Source: Paenibacillus lutrae (lineage in GTDB: Bacteria > Bacillota > Bacilli > Paenibacillales > NBRC-103111). From it: DNA of 62,194 bases. The stretch is from NCBI RefSeq assembly GCF_009757775.1, contig NZ_RHLK01000019.1:1-62194 (forward strand), read 5' to 3'. The notes below the pieces were generated by a model that was given only the letters and a program-made list of their open reading frames with translations, did not search any database and had not been told where the DNA came from. Positions 43,261 through 53,770 of this stretch are shown in pieces. The position numbers were made by a program, and so were the translations under genes. Position 1 is the stretch's first letter. Every line of letters starts with the position of its first letter.

Positions 43261-44778
43261 ATGAAAGAACCCAAGCAGCCGGATGCTGCGGGAGCGGATA
43301 GAGACTATCTGACCGGAGGCCTGGATGCGGGGTTCCGGCTTCGTGCTGCCGTAGAACGTGTCATCCGCGAGGAGAGATTGCTCGAGCGGGGCGATACGAT
43401 AGTGGTTGGCGTCTCTGGAGGTCCTGATTCGGTGGCGCTTCTACATCTGCTGCACACGCTCTCCGCAGCATGGGCTTGGAAGCTGATCGTCGCTCACGTC
43501 AACCACAGGTTCCGCGGTGAGGAGTCCGACCGTGAGGCTGATTTCGTAGTCTCTTTTGCCGAGAAGCTCGAGCTTCCTTGTGAAGTTGGGAATATCGATG
43601 TTCCCGCTTATATAGAAGAAACATCTTTGAATTCCCAGGTGGCCGCCCGCAAGAAACGCTATCAGTTTCTATATGAAACTGCCCGGCGGTACGGTGCTAA
43701 CCGGATCGCGCTTGCCCACCATGCTGATGATCAAGCGGAAACCATCCTTATGCGGATTTTACGGGGGACCGGTCCGGCGGGTTTAACGGGAATTCCTCAG
43801 CGAAGATTCGAAAAAAAAGTGGAACTCGTCCGTCCTTTGCTTCGTATATACAAGAAAGAGGTAAGTAACTACTGTCGTTTCGAGGAGCTTGCCTATTGCC
43901 GTGACAGCAGCAACGAGTCACGCAAATATAATCGTAACCGCATCCGTCTGGATGCGATGCCATTTTTGCAGCAATTCAACGAACAGCTCCCCGAATCTTT
44001 GAACCGGCTTGGTGAGATTATGACGGAAGAGAATGCTTACATGGAGAAAGAAGCGGAAGGTGCATTCGCTTCTATTGCTGCTTTGGAGTCAGGGGCTGTC
44101 ACCATACAGCGGGCTGACTTCGTTCAATTGCACGTCGCTTTACAAAGGCGTGTGATTAAACTAATATTAAATTATCTTACTTTTCAAGCGGAAAACGTCG
44201 ATTACGTAAGATTAGAGGCGATTCGTACGGGTATCGTTCAGGAGCAGCCTACTAATTTTAGAATGCCTATTGACGGGGCTTTTCACTTGATTCGTGAGTA
44301 CGATTGCATCTGCTTTCGGTCCAAGATGTCAGATTCAGCCGATGCGGCTTTTTTGTATCCATTGGATTTAAGCCAGAGTTACCTTCTTATTCCTCAAGCC
44401 GATGCTGCCTTAACCTTTAAGACCCTATCTGGTGAGTTGATTACGGAGGAAGCCGATGCTGCAGCGAAAGCTGATGAGGAAGGGGTTTGGTTTGACCTCG
44501 ATGCCCTTCGGCTGCCCTTGTATGTAAGGAGCCGGCAAGTCGGGGACCGTTTGGAGCCTTTTGGTTTAAACGGGACCAAAAAAGTAAAAGATATTCTCAT
44601 GGATGCCAAAATACCGCCCAGCCGCAGAGCCAGGCTTCCGCTGCTTGTTGATGCGGAAGGCACTGTACTGTGGATTCCGGGCATTCGCCGTTCCCGTCAC
44701 GCTTTAATCAGCCCCGGAACTGTACGTTCGCTTTATCTGCGGATTGAACCTGGGGATGGCGCGGCGGAAGGACCTTGA
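43261..44778 (+). CDS. tilS: tRNA(Ile)-lysidine synthetase
   Basis: TilS converts C34 of tRNA-Ile(CAU) to lysidine so that it reads AUA. The 505-residue enzyme has the PP-loop SGGPDS at residues 52-57 and HVNHRFRGEESDRE near 80. It also has NRIALAHHADDQAET near 145 and the RNRIRLDAMP segment near 225. Substrate-binding domains follow, ending with a ferredoxin-like C-terminal domain. GGGGGAG precedes the ATG. The N-terminus carries about 20 extra polar residues compared with many homologues. Order tilS-hprT-ftsH is canonical. Confidence 0.95.
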   Translation: MKEPKQPDAAGADRDYLTGGLDAGFRLRAAVERVIREERLLERGDTIVVGVSGGPDSVALLHLLHTLSAAWAWKLIVAHVNHRFRGEESDREADFVVSFAEKLELPCEVGNIDVPAYIEETSLNSQVAARKKRYQFLYETARRYGANRIALAHHADDQAETILMRILRGTGPAGLTGIPQRRFEKKVELVRPLLRIYKKEVSNYCRFEELAYCRDSSNESRKYNRNRIRLDAMPFLQQFNEQLPESLNRLGEIMTEENAYMEKEAEGAFASIAALESGAVTIQRADFVQLHVALQRRVIKLILNYLTFQAENVDYVRLEAIRTGIVQEQPTNFRMPIDGAFHLIREYDCICFRSKMSDSADAAFLYPLDLSQSYLLIPQADAALTFKTLSGELITEEADAAAKADEEGVWFDLDALRLPLYVRSRQVGDRLEPFGLNGTKKVKDILMDAKIPPSRRARLPLLVDAEGTVLWIPGIRRSRHALISPGTVRSLYLRIEPGDGAAEGP

Positions 44779-44824
44779 GAATGATTTTTGACTGTTTTCA
44801 TATTATAAAGTAGGGGGAGCATCC

Positions 44825-45364
44825 TTGTTTAGAGACATTCAAGAAGTATTCTACTCGGAAGAACAGATTCAGGCTAAAGTACAGGAGCTCGGGCAACAAA
44901 TATCCAAAGACTTCGAAGGCCGCAATCCGCTGGTCATTTGTGTGCTTAAAGGAGCCTTTATCTTCATGGCGGATTTGGTTAAACAAGTATCGATTCCGCT
45001 TGAGATTGATTTTATGGCGGTTTCGAGTTACGGACAATCGACCAAATCTTCAGGGGTCGTCAAAATCATCAAAGATTTAGACGTGTCCGTAGAAGGACGT
45101 CATGTCATGATCGTCGAAGATATTATAGATAGCGGCTTAACGCTCAGCTACCTGATCGATGTACTCGAAAGACGGAATGCACAGTCTGTTTCCGTTGTAA
45201 CGCTTTTCAACAAACCTGCAAGAAGAACGGTGGACTTGCAGCCGGATTATGCCGGCTTCGAAATTCCGGATGCGTTTATTGTCGGCTACGGGCTTGATTA
45301 TGCGGAGAAATACCGCAATCTACCTTACATCGGCGTTCTTAAACCCGAAATTTATTCCACCTAG
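44825..45364 (+). CDS. hprT: Hypoxanthine phosphoribosyltransferase
   Basis: Salvages hypoxanthine and guanine with PRPP. The 179-residue protein has [11 protein letters not shown] near residue 41, the flexible-loop SSYG near 62 and the PRPP motif [15 protein letters not shown] near 97. The start is TTG at 44825, 5-6 nt after AGGGGGAG. In B. subtilis HprT also binds TilS and modulates ftsH transcription; the gene order here would allow the same. Confidence 0.95.
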   Translation: MFRDIQEVFYSEEQIQAKVQELGQQISKDFEGRNPLVICVLKGAFIFMADLVKQVSIPLEIDFMAVSSYGQSTKSSGVVKIIKDLDVSVEGRHVMIVEDIIDSGLTLSYLIDVLERRNAQSVSVVTLFNKPARRTVDLQPDYAGFEIPDAFIVGYGLDYAEKYRNLPYIGVLKPEIYST

Positions 45365-45395
45365 GCGTGTCGAGTATGTCCCATGGCCAGCTTTG

Positions 45396-45425
45396 TTGTG
45401 ATGCTGAGACATGCTGTGGTAAAAT
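45396..45425 (+). promoter_or_regulatory. Possible promoter of ftsH
   Basis: TTGTGA and TAAAAT with an 18-nt spacer, about 35 nt before the ftsH start. The match is moderate. Confidence 0.4.
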
Positions 45426-45458
45426 ATAAAAAGTGTGCCGTTTGAGAGGAGGTAGCGG

Positions 45459-47432
45459 ATGAATCGCTTTATCCGGAATACCGGTTTTTATTTATTGATT
45501 TTCCTGGTAACTGTCGGTATTGTGCATTTCATTAGTACGCAGAACGATCAAAAAGACCCGATTACCTACAACGAGTTCCGGCAGGAAATAGCGGCCAAGA
45601 ACGTCGAGAAACTACAGATTAAAGTCGACGGGGGTACGTACCTGATTAACGGAAGTTATAAGGCGCCCAAGGAAGCGGATAAGAAAGAATTCGTTACCCG
45701 TGGACCCTTTGATTCCAGTGTTGTAAAGTTAGTCGAAACAGCCGGTGTTCAAGAAGAATATCTCAAAATGGAAGGCGATAGCGTCTGGATTTCGTTCCTG
45801 ACCTCCATCATCCCGTTTGTGATTATCTTTGTTCTCTTCTTCTTCTTGATGAATCAGGCCCAGGGTGGCGGCGGCAAAGTCATGAACTTCGGCAAGAGCC
45901 GTGCCCGCTTATATAATGAAGAGAAAAAACGCGTCACGTTTGAGGACGTGGCCGGCGCGGACGAAGAGAAACAGGAATTGATCGAAGTCGTTGAATTCCT
46001 TAAAGATCCGCGTAAATTCTCTGCAGTAGGAGCGCGCATTCCTAAAGGCGTACTCCTCAACGGTCCTCCGGGAACCGGTAAAACGCTCCTGGCTCGTGCT
46101 GTAGCCGGTGAAGCAGGTGTACCTTTCTTCAGCATCTCGGGTTCCGACTTCGTTGAAATGTTCGTCGGTGTCGGTGCGTCACGTGTACGTGACTTGTTCG
46201 AGAACGCTAAGAAGAATGCTCCTTGTATTATCTTTATCGATGAGATTGACGCCGTCGGCCGTCAGCGTGGCGCAGGCCTCGGAGGCGGACATGATGAGCG
46301 CGAGCAGACGCTCAATCAATTGCTCGTCGAGATGGACGGATTCGGTGCGAACGAAGGAATCATCATCGTAGCCGCGACTAACCGTCCGGACATTCTGGAT
46401 CCGGCGCTTCTTCGTCCGGGACGTTTTGACCGTCAAATTACGGTTGACCGCCCGGATGTAAAAGGACGTGAAGCGGTACTTAAAGTACACGCACGGAATA
46501 AACCGCTGGCTAAAGATGTGAAGATGGAATCGATCGCCCGCTACACGACCGGATTTACAGGCGCGGACTTAGAGAACCTTCTTAATGAAGCAGCTTTGAT
46601 CGCAGCCCGCCGTAACCGCAAGGATATTTCGATGGCGGAGATCGAAGAAGCATTCGACCGTGTCATTGTAGGTACGCAGAAGAAAAGCCGCGTAATCAGC
46701 GAGCGCGAGAAGCGTACAGTTGCTTACCATGAATCCGGGCACGCGATTATCGGTTATTATGCCGAGAATGCGGATATGGTTCATAAGGTAACGATCGTTC
46801 CTCGTGGACGTGCAGGCGGTTATGTAATGATGCTGCCTAAAGAAGGCGAAGACCGGATGATGCAGACCAAGAATGAACTGCTCGACAAAATCACAGGTCT
46901 CCTCGGTGGCCGTGTTGCGGAAGAAATCTTCATCGGTGAAATCGCGACAGGTGCGTATAGCGATTTCCAGAAGGCGACTGGCATTGTGCGTAGAATGGTG
47001 ATGGAGTTCGGTATGAGCGATAAGCTTGGACCGATGCAGTTTGGTAGCAGTCAAGGTCAAGTGTTCTTGGGCCGTGACATTGGTCATGAACAGAACTACA
47101 GTGACGCGATTGCTTATGAGATTGATCAGGAAATGCAGCTTATTATTCGCGAATGTTACGACCGTGCGAAGCAGATTCTGAATGAGCACAAGGATAAAGT
47201 CCATCTCGTTGCACAGACGCTTCTCGAAAGAGAAACACTGGACAAAGAGCAGATCGTGGAATTGCTTGAGAGTGGTAAAATTTCCGGAGACGACGAAGTG
47301 AAAGTAACAATTCAGAGCCAAGGCGACAAACCGGAGCCGACTCCTGAAGTGGAACTTAAAACAGAGACACCGGAACGTACCCCGCTGAACCCACCGGATA
47401 AACCGGATGATGACGGTAAAAATCAAGCTTAA
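45459..47432 (+). CDS. ftsH: ATP-dependent zinc metalloprotease FtsH
   Basis: A 657-residue membrane AAA+ protease that degrades misassembled membrane proteins and, in B. subtilis, Spo0E and SpoVM. Two membrane helices (about 7-25 and 110-132) flank an extracytoplasmic domain. Walker A GPPGTGKT lies near 203-210 and Walker [12 protein letters not shown] near 258. The second region of homology has RPGRFDRQ near 315, and the zinc site HESGH is at about 425-429. The C-terminal 40 residues are acidic and Pro-rich. A strong terminator follows. Confidence 0.97.
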   Translation: MNRFIRNTGFYLLIFLVTVGIVHFISTQNDQKDPITYNEFRQEIAAKNVEKLQIKVDGGTYLINGSYKAPKEADKKEFVTRGPFDSSVVKLVETAGVQEEYLKMEGDSVWISFLTSIIPFVIIFVLFFFLMNQAQGGGGKVMNFGKSRARLYNEEKKRVTFEDVAGADEEKQELIEVVEFLKDPRKFSAVGARIPKGVLLNGPPGTGKTLLARAVAGEAGVPFFSISGSDFVEMFVGVGASRVRDLFENAKKNAPCIIFIDEIDAVGRQRGAGLGGGHDEREQTLNQLLVEMDGFGANEGIIIVAATNRPDILDPALLRPGRFDRQITVDRPDVKGREAVLKVHARNKPLAKDVKMESIARYTTGFTGADLENLLNEAALIAARRNRKDISMAEIEEAFDRVIVGTQKKSRVISEREKRTVAYHESGHAIIGYYAENADMVHKVTIVPRGRAGGYVMMLPKEGEDRMMQTKNELLDKITGLLGGRVAEEIFIGEIATGAYSDFQKATGIVRRMVMEFGMSDKLGPMQFGSSQGQVFLGRDIGHEQNYSDAIAYEIDQEMQLIIRECYDRAKQILNEHKDKVHLVAQTLLERETLDKEQIVELLESGKISGDDEVKVTIQSQGDKPEPTPEVELKTETPERTPLNPPDKPDDDGKNQA

Positions 47433-47460
47433 ACGAAGCGGTTGAAATAGAGAGTAACAG

Positions 47461-47491
47461 AACCGGAGGTCCTGCTGGACCCCCGGTTTTT
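47461..47491 (+). terminator. Terminator after ftsH
   Basis: AACCGGAGGTCC / GGACCCCCGGTT around TGCT, followed by T residues. Confidence 0.88.
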
Positions 47492-47516
47492 CTATATTCA
47501 GATAACCAATTACAGA

Positions 47517-47545
47517 TTGACACTTCCGAGCATGTTGTGTAAATT
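47517..47545 (+). promoter_or_regulatory. Sigma-A promoter of the nad operon
   Basis: TTGACA and TAAATT are separated by 17 nt, about 100 nt before nadA. The leader between them has no riboswitch that I recognise. Confidence 0.6.
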
Positions 47546-47648
47546 TAGTTGTGAAACTTTAAAACTTATACACATGGTTCAGAATGTAAGAGTAGCTATC
47601 GCCAATCACCGCTATAGGCGTGCCGCTTCATATAAGGAGGATGCAATT

Positions 47649-48587
47649 ATGGAGGCATTGGCTCTTGAAAGAAAAGCAGAACAGAATAAGCTGCTTAAAG
47701 AGCGGATTATGGAGCTGAAGAAAGAACGTAATGCAATTATTCTAGCTCATTACTACCAGCGTGACGAAATTCAAGAGATTGCTGATTTTCGTGGAGACTC
47801 CTTTCTTTTAGCTCAGAAAGCTGCGGAAACCGATGCAGATGTCATCGTTTTCTGCGGTGTACACTTCATGGGAGAAAGCGCTAAGATTCTGGCTCCCGGC
47901 AAGACCGTGATCATTCCTGATGAGAGAGCGGGCTGTCCTATGGCGGACATGGTGAATGTAGACGGGCTTCGTGCTCTCAAACAGCAGCATCCCAATGCCA
48001 AAGTTGTTGCTTACATCAATACCTCTGCGGAAGTAAAGTCAGAAACGGATATTTGCTGTACTTCTGCTAATGCAAGAAAAGTCATAGAATCTATCGATGC
48101 AGAAGAGATTATCTGGGTACCTGATAAAAATTTGGGCGACTATGTATCAAAATTCACAAACAAAAAAATGATTATCTGGGAAGGCTACTGCAACACCCAT
48201 GATATGCTGACCGTTAAAGATGTGGAAGAGATGAAAGCGGCCCATCCTAACGCACAATTTGTTGTTCATCCGGAATGCCGGCCTGAGGTCGTTCAATTGG
48301 GTGACTTTGTGGGAAGCACAACAGCGATCATCAAATATTGCCGTGAATCGGAGTGCCAGGAATTTATTGTGGGCACAGAAGACGGAACCGGCTATCAGTT
48401 GCGTATAGACAGTCCGGATAAAACGTTTCATTTTGCAACCAAATATTTGGTTTGTCCGAATATGAAAGTAAATAATCTTAAAAAAGTAGTGCGGTGCCTC
48501 GAGACGATGCAGCCGGAGATATATGTAACGCCGGAAACGGCAGAAAAAGCAAGATTGTCCTTAGAGCGCATGTTACAAGTCAAGTAG
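47649..48587 (+). CDS. nadA: Quinolinate synthase NadA
   Basis: NadA condenses iminoaspartate and dihydroxyacetone phosphate to quinolinate using a [4Fe-4S] cluster. The 312-residue protein has AIILAHYYQRDEIQ near residue 31. Probable cluster cysteines lie in VFCGVHFMGES, HPECRPEV and YLVCPNMK. ATG 47649 follows AAGGAGG; the longer reading frame back to 47517 covers the promoter. It heads nadA-nadB-nadC, inserted here between ftsH and coaX; in B. subtilis these genes are elsewhere. Confidence 0.95.
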   Translation: MEALALERKAEQNKLLKERIMELKKERNAIILAHYYQRDEIQEIADFRGDSFLLAQKAAETDADVIVFCGVHFMGESAKILAPGKTVIIPDERAGCPMADMVNVDGLRALKQQHPNAKVVAYINTSAEVKSETDICCTSANARKVIESIDAEEIIWVPDKNLGDYVSKFTNKKMIIWEGYCNTHDMLTVKDVEEMKAAHPNAQFVVHPECRPEVVQLGDFVGSTTAIIKYCRESECQEFIVGTEDGTGYQLRIDSPDKTFHFATKYLVCPNMKVNNLKKVVRCLETMQPEIYVTPETAEKARLSLERMLQVK

Positions 48588-48626
48588 CATGCGCTACTCT
48601 CTTTGTTAAGGTACGGGTGGGACCGA

Positions 48627-50258
48627 ATGATACCTAGATATTTAACAGATACGGATCTAAGCGCGATCCCGCACTACCACACTGATGTTATTGTCATTGG
48701 TGCCGGTATTGCAGGGTTATACACGGCTCTGCAGGCTAGTGAGACTAAGCGAGTTCTGCTGATCACAAAAAAGTCACTGCTGGACAGCAATACGAGATAT
48801 GCCCAAGGCGGGATTGCAGCTGTCATATCGGATGATGATTCACCCGAATACCATTCACAAGACACACTCGTTGCGGGTGCCGGCCTTTGTTCACGTGAAG
48901 CCGTTGACATCCTTGTTCATGAGGGTCCTGCGGGTGTGCAGGATCTGATCCGGATGGGAACAAAGTTTGACTTCGAGAATGGCGAAATCGCCTTAACTAA
49001 AGAGGGCGCTCATAGCCAGCGCCGAATTTTACACGCCAATGGAGATGCGACGGGCGCCGAAATCGTACGAGCCCTATCGGAGGAAACTAAGCGTAGTGAG
49101 AACATTGAGTTGTGGGACGATCACATCGTCATTGATCTGATCACGGTAAATGGCGAATGCATTGGAGCTCTTGTCCAGAAGCCGGATGGCCAGCGTATTT
49201 ACGTACAGGGCAGCGCTACAGTCTTATGTACGGGCGGAACAGGTCAGCTTTTCCGCTATACGACGAATCCGGATGTGGCTACAGGGGATGGAGTGGCGAT
49301 AGCTTACCGGGCGGGCGCAGATATTCAAGATATGGAATTTATTCAATTCCATCCGACGGTGCTTTTTTATCCAGGTGCTCCCCGATTCCTCATATCGGAA
49401 GCTGTTCGTGGTGAAGGGGCTTATTTGCGTAATATTAAAGGCGAGCGATTTATGGAAAAATATCATCCTCAGCTGGAGCTTGCCCCTCGCGACGTTGTGG
49501 CTAGAGCTATTGTCAGTGAAATTGAAGAAACAGGATCAAGCTTTATTTACTTGGATATTACGCATGAGTCCGAGGAAATGATCAAACACCGGTTCCCGAC
49601 TATTTATGAGACCTGTCTCAGCATAGGCTTGGATCTGACTGCAGATTGGATACCTGTCGCTCCTGCCGCCCATTATATGATGGGGGGAGTGAAGACAGAT
49701 CTTCATGGAGAGACCAATATCAAGCGGTTATTTGCCTGCGGTGAGGTATCCTCCACCGGTGTTCATGGAGCCAATCGTCTCGCCAGCAACTCGCTTTCGG
49801 AAGCAATCGTATTCGGAAAGCGAATCATTCGGCGGATTCAATCGCTTCCTTCACTCGGACCCGTTATACTGGATTACATACCATCGCCCAATCTGCGACT
49901 GGAACCTCCCAAGCAGGCTATGGTGGAGAAAAGGTTGAAACTGCAAAAAGTTATGGTTCGTTATGCAGGAGTCCGCAGGGATGAAAGAGGTCTGAAACGG
50001 GGCCTGGAGGAGCTGCAACGGCACCTGCCAATGTTTGACTCCTGCTTGTCCCGGAGAGAGGATTATGAATTTGCCAACCTGCTGACATGCGCCTTATTGA
50101 CGACAGAGGCTGCTCTCCGGCGTGAGGAAAGCCGCGGCGGTCATTATCGTGAAGATTACCCGCTGCGCAGCGATGAGCAGTGGCTGAAGCATACCGTATT
50201 CAATCGTGAATGCGGTCTGACGGAGGAGTGGATACTTAATGATGGAATTAAACTTTAA
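48627..50258 (+). CDS. nadB: L-aspartate oxidase NadB
   Basis: Oxidises L-aspartate to iminoaspartate with FAD, feeding NadA. The 543-residue flavoprotein belongs to the succinate dehydrogenase family. The FAD-binding GAGIAGLYTAL lies near residue 26, TRYAQGGIAAV near 58 and HANGDATG near 140. QFHPTVLFYPG is near 240, followed by SEAVRGEGAYLRN and the C-terminal GEVSSTGVHGANRLASNSL near 373. ATG 48627 lies downstream of a G-rich ribosome site. It overlaps nadC by 20 nt. Confidence 0.95.
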   Translation: MIPRYLTDTDLSAIPHYHTDVIVIGAGIAGLYTALQASETKRVLLITKKSLLDSNTRYAQGGIAAVISDDDSPEYHSQDTLVAGAGLCSREAVDILVHEGPAGVQDLIRMGTKFDFENGEIALTKEGAHSQRRILHANGDATGAEIVRALSEETKRSENIELWDDHIVIDLITVNGECIGALVQKPDGQRIYVQGSATVLCTGGTGQLFRYTTNPDVATGDGVAIAYRAGADIQDMEFIQFHPTVLFYPGAPRFLISEAVRGEGAYLRNIKGERFMEKYHPQLELAPRDVVARAIVSEIEETGSSFIYLDITHESEEMIKHRFPTIYETCLSIGLDLTADWIPVAPAAHYMMGGVKTDLHGETNIKRLFACGEVSSTGVHGANRLASNSLSEAIVFGKRIIRRIQSLPSLGPVILDYIPSPNLRLEPPKQAMVEKRLKLQKVMVRYAGVRRDERGLKRGLEELQRHLPMFDSCLSRREDYEFANLLTCALLTTEAALRREESRGGHYREDYPLRSDEQWLKHTVFNRECGLTEEWILNDGIKL

Positions 50259-51108
50259 ACAAATTAGACAAAGCATTCGGCAGTGGCTCGATGAAGACAT
50301 AGGAACCGGTGATATGACGACTATGAGTACGATTCCTGCTGATCAACATAGTAAAGCTCTCATTCACCTGAAGGAGTCCGGTTTTGTAGCCGGCCTGCGC
50401 ATTGCAGCTGAAGTATTTGAGGAAGTGGATTCTTCGCTTCAATTTAGCGCGCAAATCAAAGAAGGTGAATTTGCTCCCAAAGGCACCGTCATTGCGATCG
50501 TGACAGGCAATACCCGCAGTATTCTGCTGGGAGAGAGACTTGCACTGAATTTGCTGCAGCGGTTATCGGGTATTGCAACGCGCACCAGGCAGTATGTGAA
50601 CGCCCTGGAAGGCCTTCCGACCCGTCTTGTGGATACCCGTAAGACAACACCGGGACACAGGCTTTTAGAAAAGTACGCGGTTCGTGTAGGCGGAGGATAT
50701 AATCACCGTTTCGGTTTGTATGATGCGGTGATGATCAAGGATAATCATATTAAAGGAGCCGGCGGGATTACTCCTGCGATAAGAGCGGCCCGCTCCCGTA
50801 TTCCGCATACGATGAAAATCGAAGTAGAAGTGGAGAGCTTCGATCAGCTGGACGAGGCAATCGCCGCGGGAGCCGATATTATCATGCTGGACAATATGAA
50901 GCCCGCAGTGATGGCCGAGGCAGTCGCTATCATCAAGAGTCAGGCACCTCATATCATAATAGAAGGATCAGGTTCGGTCACATTGGAAACCATTAAAGCA
51001 ATTGCGGAAACAGGTGTGCATGTCATTTCCGTCGGAAGGCTTACTTATTCGGTCACTTCCCTTGACATCAGCCTCGATCTGAACGAACAGAAAGGGGTTT
51101 CCTTGTGA
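50239..51108 (+). CDS. nadC: Nicotinate-nucleotide pyrophosphorylase NadC
   Basis: Converts quinolinate and PRPP to nicotinate mononucleotide and CO2. The 289-residue protein has [11 protein letters not shown] near residue 18, [19 protein letters not shown] near 95, [10 protein letters not shown] near 132 and [20 protein letters not shown] near 152. [13 protein letters not shown] is near 237. Two ATGs (50239, 50242) follow GGAGGAG. It overlaps nadB by 20 nt and coaX by 4 nt, so NAD and CoA synthesis genes are translationally chained. Confidence 0.96.
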   Translation: MMELNFKQIRQSIRQWLDEDIGTGDMTTMSTIPADQHSKALIHLKESGFVAGLRIAAEVFEEVDSSLQFSAQIKEGEFAPKGTVIAIVTGNTRSILLGERLALNLLQRLSGIATRTRQYVNALEGLPTRLVDTRKTTPGHRLLEKYAVRVGGGYNHRFGLYDAVMIKDNHIKGAGGITPAIRAARSRIPHTMKIEVEVESFDQLDEAIAAGADIIMLDNMKPAVMAEAVAIIKSQAPHIIIEGSGSVTLETIKAIAETGVHVISVGRLTYSVTSLDISLDLNEQKGVSL

Positions 51109-51878
51109 TTTTAGTCGTAGACGTCGGCAACACGAATATTGTTCTGGGTATCTACAAAGGCTCGGATTTACTGCATCATTGGAGACTTAGCACAAACCGT
51201 TCGGCAACGGTAGATGAGTATGGCATGATGTTCCATAATCTTTTTCAATATGCAGGCATTCGCAACGATCAGATTGAGGGCGTCATTATTTCGTCTGTTG
51301 TACCGCCGCTCATGTTTGCGCTCGAACAGCTTTGTTTAAAATATATGAAGAGAGCTCCGCTTATTGTAGGCCCGGGAATTAAGACCGGACTCAACATCCG
51401 GGTGGATAACCCTAAAGAGGTCGGGGCCGATCGGATTGTCAACGCTGTGGCGGCTATCGAGCTATATGGCTCTCCTTGCATCATCGTTGATTTCGGCACC
51501 GCCACGACTTATGATTATATTGATGCAAACGGGCAGCTGCTCGGTTGTGCAATTGCGCCGGGTATAGGGATTTCTACTGAAGCGCTGTATCAAAGGGCGG
51601 CCAAACTGCCCCGCATTGAGCTTATTAAGCCCAAGAGCGTAGTAGGTCGTAATACGATTTCTGCCATGCAGGCGGGAATTATTTACGGTTATGTGGGTCA
51701 AGTGGATGGTATTGTAACCCGTATCCGGGAAGAATATAATGTGGCTCCTAAAGTGATTGCAACAGGAGGCCACGCAGAACTCATCGCCAGCGAATCGCGT
51801 GTAATTGATGTGGTGGATCCCATGCTTACCCTCGAGGGGCTGCGCTTTATCTATGCCAAGAATGCCAAACAGGATTAA
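51105..51878 (+). CDS. coaX: Type III pantothenate kinase CoaX
   Basis: First step of coenzyme A synthesis. The 257-residue ASKHA-fold kinase starts with [15 protein letters not shown] (phosphate-1 loop) and has [11 protein letters not shown] near residue 108. [14 protein letters not shown] lies near 126, with [11 protein letters not shown] and ATGGHAELI later. GTG 51105 overlaps the nadC stop; AAAGGGG precedes it. Confidence 0.95.
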   Translation: MILVVDVGNTNIVLGIYKGSDLLHHWRLSTNRSATVDEYGMMFHNLFQYAGIRNDQIEGVIISSVVPPLMFALEQLCLKYMKRAPLIVGPGIKTGLNIRVDNPKEVGADRIVNAVAAIELYGSPCIIVDFGTATTYDYIDANGQLLGCAIAPGIGISTEALYQRAAKLPRIELIKPKSVVGRNTISAMQAGIIYGYVGQVDGIVTRIREEYNVAPKVIATGGHAELIASESRVIDVVDPMLTLEGLRFIYAKNAKQD

Positions 51879-51921
51879 CGATCAGGCTCAGCAGACAACT
51901 AACAAGAAACGGGGTTATGTG

Positions 51922-52797
51922 ATGAATGATTATATGATCCGCGGTACAGCTCTCGAAGGAAGGGTACGGGCGATTGCCGTTCTGACCACTTCGATTACAG
52001 AGGAGCTGCGCCGCCGTCATCATACGACACCTACAGCAACGGCCGCACTGGGAAGAACGGCGGCGGCAGGTCTGATGATGGGTGCCATGCTTAAAGGCGA
52101 AGAAAAACTGACTCTACAAATTAAGGGCGGAGGTCCGATCGGCTCGATTGTTGTGGATGCCAACTCCAAGGGAGAAGTACGTGGATACGTAGACAATCCG
52201 GATGTGGATTTACCGCTGAATGCCAAAGGAAAGCTGGATGTGGCTGGGGCCGTCGGAACGGACGGGTTTTTGCATGTAATTAAGGATCTCGGCATGAAGG
52301 AAGCCTATAGAGGAAGTATTCCGATTGTTTCGGGTGAGCTTGCTGAAGATTTTACTTATTATTTTGCAAAATCCGAACAAACGCCATCTGCAGTAGCGCT
52401 TGGAGTACTGGTGGACGTAGACCGGACTGTAAAAGTCTCCGGCGGGTTTATTATTCAACTGCTGCCGGGTTTGACGGATGATGAAATTACAGAAATTGAA
52501 ACGCAATTATCGACCATTGAGCCGATTACCACATTGCTTGACAGCGGAGCATCGCTGGAAGAAATTCTGAAGGGATTACTCCCGGATGTGGAAATTATGG
52601 AGCGTTCGGCGGTTTTCTTCCAGTGTAAATGTTCTGCTGAACGTGTTGAACAGACGCTGATAAGCTTGGGACATGAGGAGTTAGAAGCTATCATGGAAGA
52701 AGAAGGACGAGCTGAAGTTGTTTGCCACTTTTGTAACGAGGCCTACCAATTTGAAGGCGAGCAGCTTCAAACTATGGTGAAGAATATAAAGAAATAG
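51922..52797 (+). CDS. hslO: Redox-regulated chaperone Hsp33
   Basis: Hsp33 is a holdase activated by oxidation. The 291-residue protein has the GGGPIGSIVVDANSKGEVRGYV region near residue 70. The C-terminal zinc-redox switch CKC (near 235) and CHFC (near 268) gives the expected CXC/CXXC arrangement. The length equals that of the B. subtilis protein when ATG 51922 is used; the frame is open upstream into coaX, but no better start is seen. Neighbours are canonical (coaX-hslO-yacD-cysK). Confidence 0.94.
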   Translation: MNDYMIRGTALEGRVRAIAVLTTSITEELRRRHHTTPTATAALGRTAAAGLMMGAMLKGEEKLTLQIKGGGPIGSIVVDANSKGEVRGYVDNPDVDLPLNAKGKLDVAGAVGTDGFLHVIKDLGMKEAYRGSIPIVSGELAEDFTYYFAKSEQTPSAVALGVLVDVDRTVKVSGGFIIQLLPGLTDDEITEIETQLSTIEPITTLLDSGASLEEILKGLLPDVEIMERSAVFFQCKCSAERVEQTLISLGHEELEAIMEEEGRAEVVCHFCNEAYQFEGEQLQTMVKNIKK

Positions 52798-52813
52798 TTT
52801 TGAGGGAGAGAGC

Positions 52814-53755
52814 ATGCACAACGTAAAAGTGTTGTGGGGAGCCATCCTCGCTTTGACGGTAGGGATTATTGTCCTGTTATCGCTGTATTTGACGGAGATG
52901 GGCGGAGCTAAGCAGCCGGGAGCAGACCGTTCACCAGGTGCTGAATCCAGCCAGCACGTCGTGGCCAAGATAGGCGGCCGCGAATTTACACAAGGCGAGT
53001 TAGCGGAGGAATTGACCAAACACTATGGTGCGGAAATGCTTAACCGGATGCTCGACCGAGAAGCGCTTCGTTTAGAGGCCAAAGAATTGGGAGTCGAAAT
53101 AAGCGCAGCGGAGATGGACCGTGAATTAAAACAAATGCAGCAGGGATATGACAATGAAGAAGCCTATTTCGCTTCGATGCAAGAGCAGCTGGGTTTGAGT
53201 AAAGAAGAAATTAAAGAAGATCTGCACTACAAGCTTCTGCATGAGAGACTGGCAATCCGTAAGATTGTTGTTTCCGACAAGGAAGTGGACCAGTACATAC
53301 AAGCAAACCCGGAATTATTTAAACAAGCGGATGAATGGCATTTGCATAAAATAATCTTGTCCACACTGGATCAAGCTAAGAAAGCGATCAAAGCCTACAA
53401 CAGCGGAGAAGATTTTGCTATATTGGCGCGGGACCGTTCGATTGACGAAAGCGGCAGCCAGGGTGGAGATCTCGGATGGGTGGAAGAGGGGGATCCTTTT
53501 CAACCGGCGCCTATTATGGAGGCGGCCCGTAAACTGGAAGTGGGACAAGTAAGCGGACCGATTAAGACCGAGGGCGGATATGCCGTTATTCTTCTCTCAG
53601 AGAAAAGAGAAAAGAAGGATCAGGAGAAGCCCGTAATCCGGGAATCGGTCCGTAAAATGCTTGCTTTGCAGGAAGGACCTTCCCTGAACGAATATTTGAT
53701 TAACATCCGCACCAAATGGCAGGCGGTTATTGTGGAATCCACTTTGAAACCTTAG
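52814..53755 (+). CDS. yacD: Membrane-anchored PpiC peptidyl-prolyl isomerase (YacD-like)
   Basis: A 313-residue parvulin-type foldase with an uncleaved N-terminal anchor (about residues 7-27), placing the body outside the membrane. A SurA-N-like helical region covers about 45-165. The PPIase domain at about 170-265 has EWHLHKIILST and the GSQGGDLGWVEEGD loop. It is the YacD homologue by position, between hslO and cysK. It is the second PpiC protein of the window; the other, after mfd, is a lipoprotein. Confidence 0.9.
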   Translation: MHNVKVLWGAILALTVGIIVLLSLYLTEMGGAKQPGADRSPGAESSQHVVAKIGGREFTQGELAEELTKHYGAEMLNRMLDREALRLEAKELGVEISAAEMDRELKQMQQGYDNEEAYFASMQEQLGLSKEEIKEDLHYKLLHERLAIRKIVVSDKEVDQYIQANPELFKQADEWHLHKIILSTLDQAKKAIKAYNSGEDFAILARDRSIDESGSQGGDLGWVEEGDPFQPAPIMEAARKLEVGQVSGPIKTEGGYAVILLSEKREKKDQEKPVIRESVRKMLALQEGPSLNEYLINIRTKWQAVIVESTLKP

Positions 53756-53770
53756 CTGAAATGTATAGAG

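Noticed and set aside
46569-47426. A 285-codon frame opposite ftsH
   Set aside because: Inside the protease domain of ftsH; Phe/Leu/His-rich shadow without a ribosome site.
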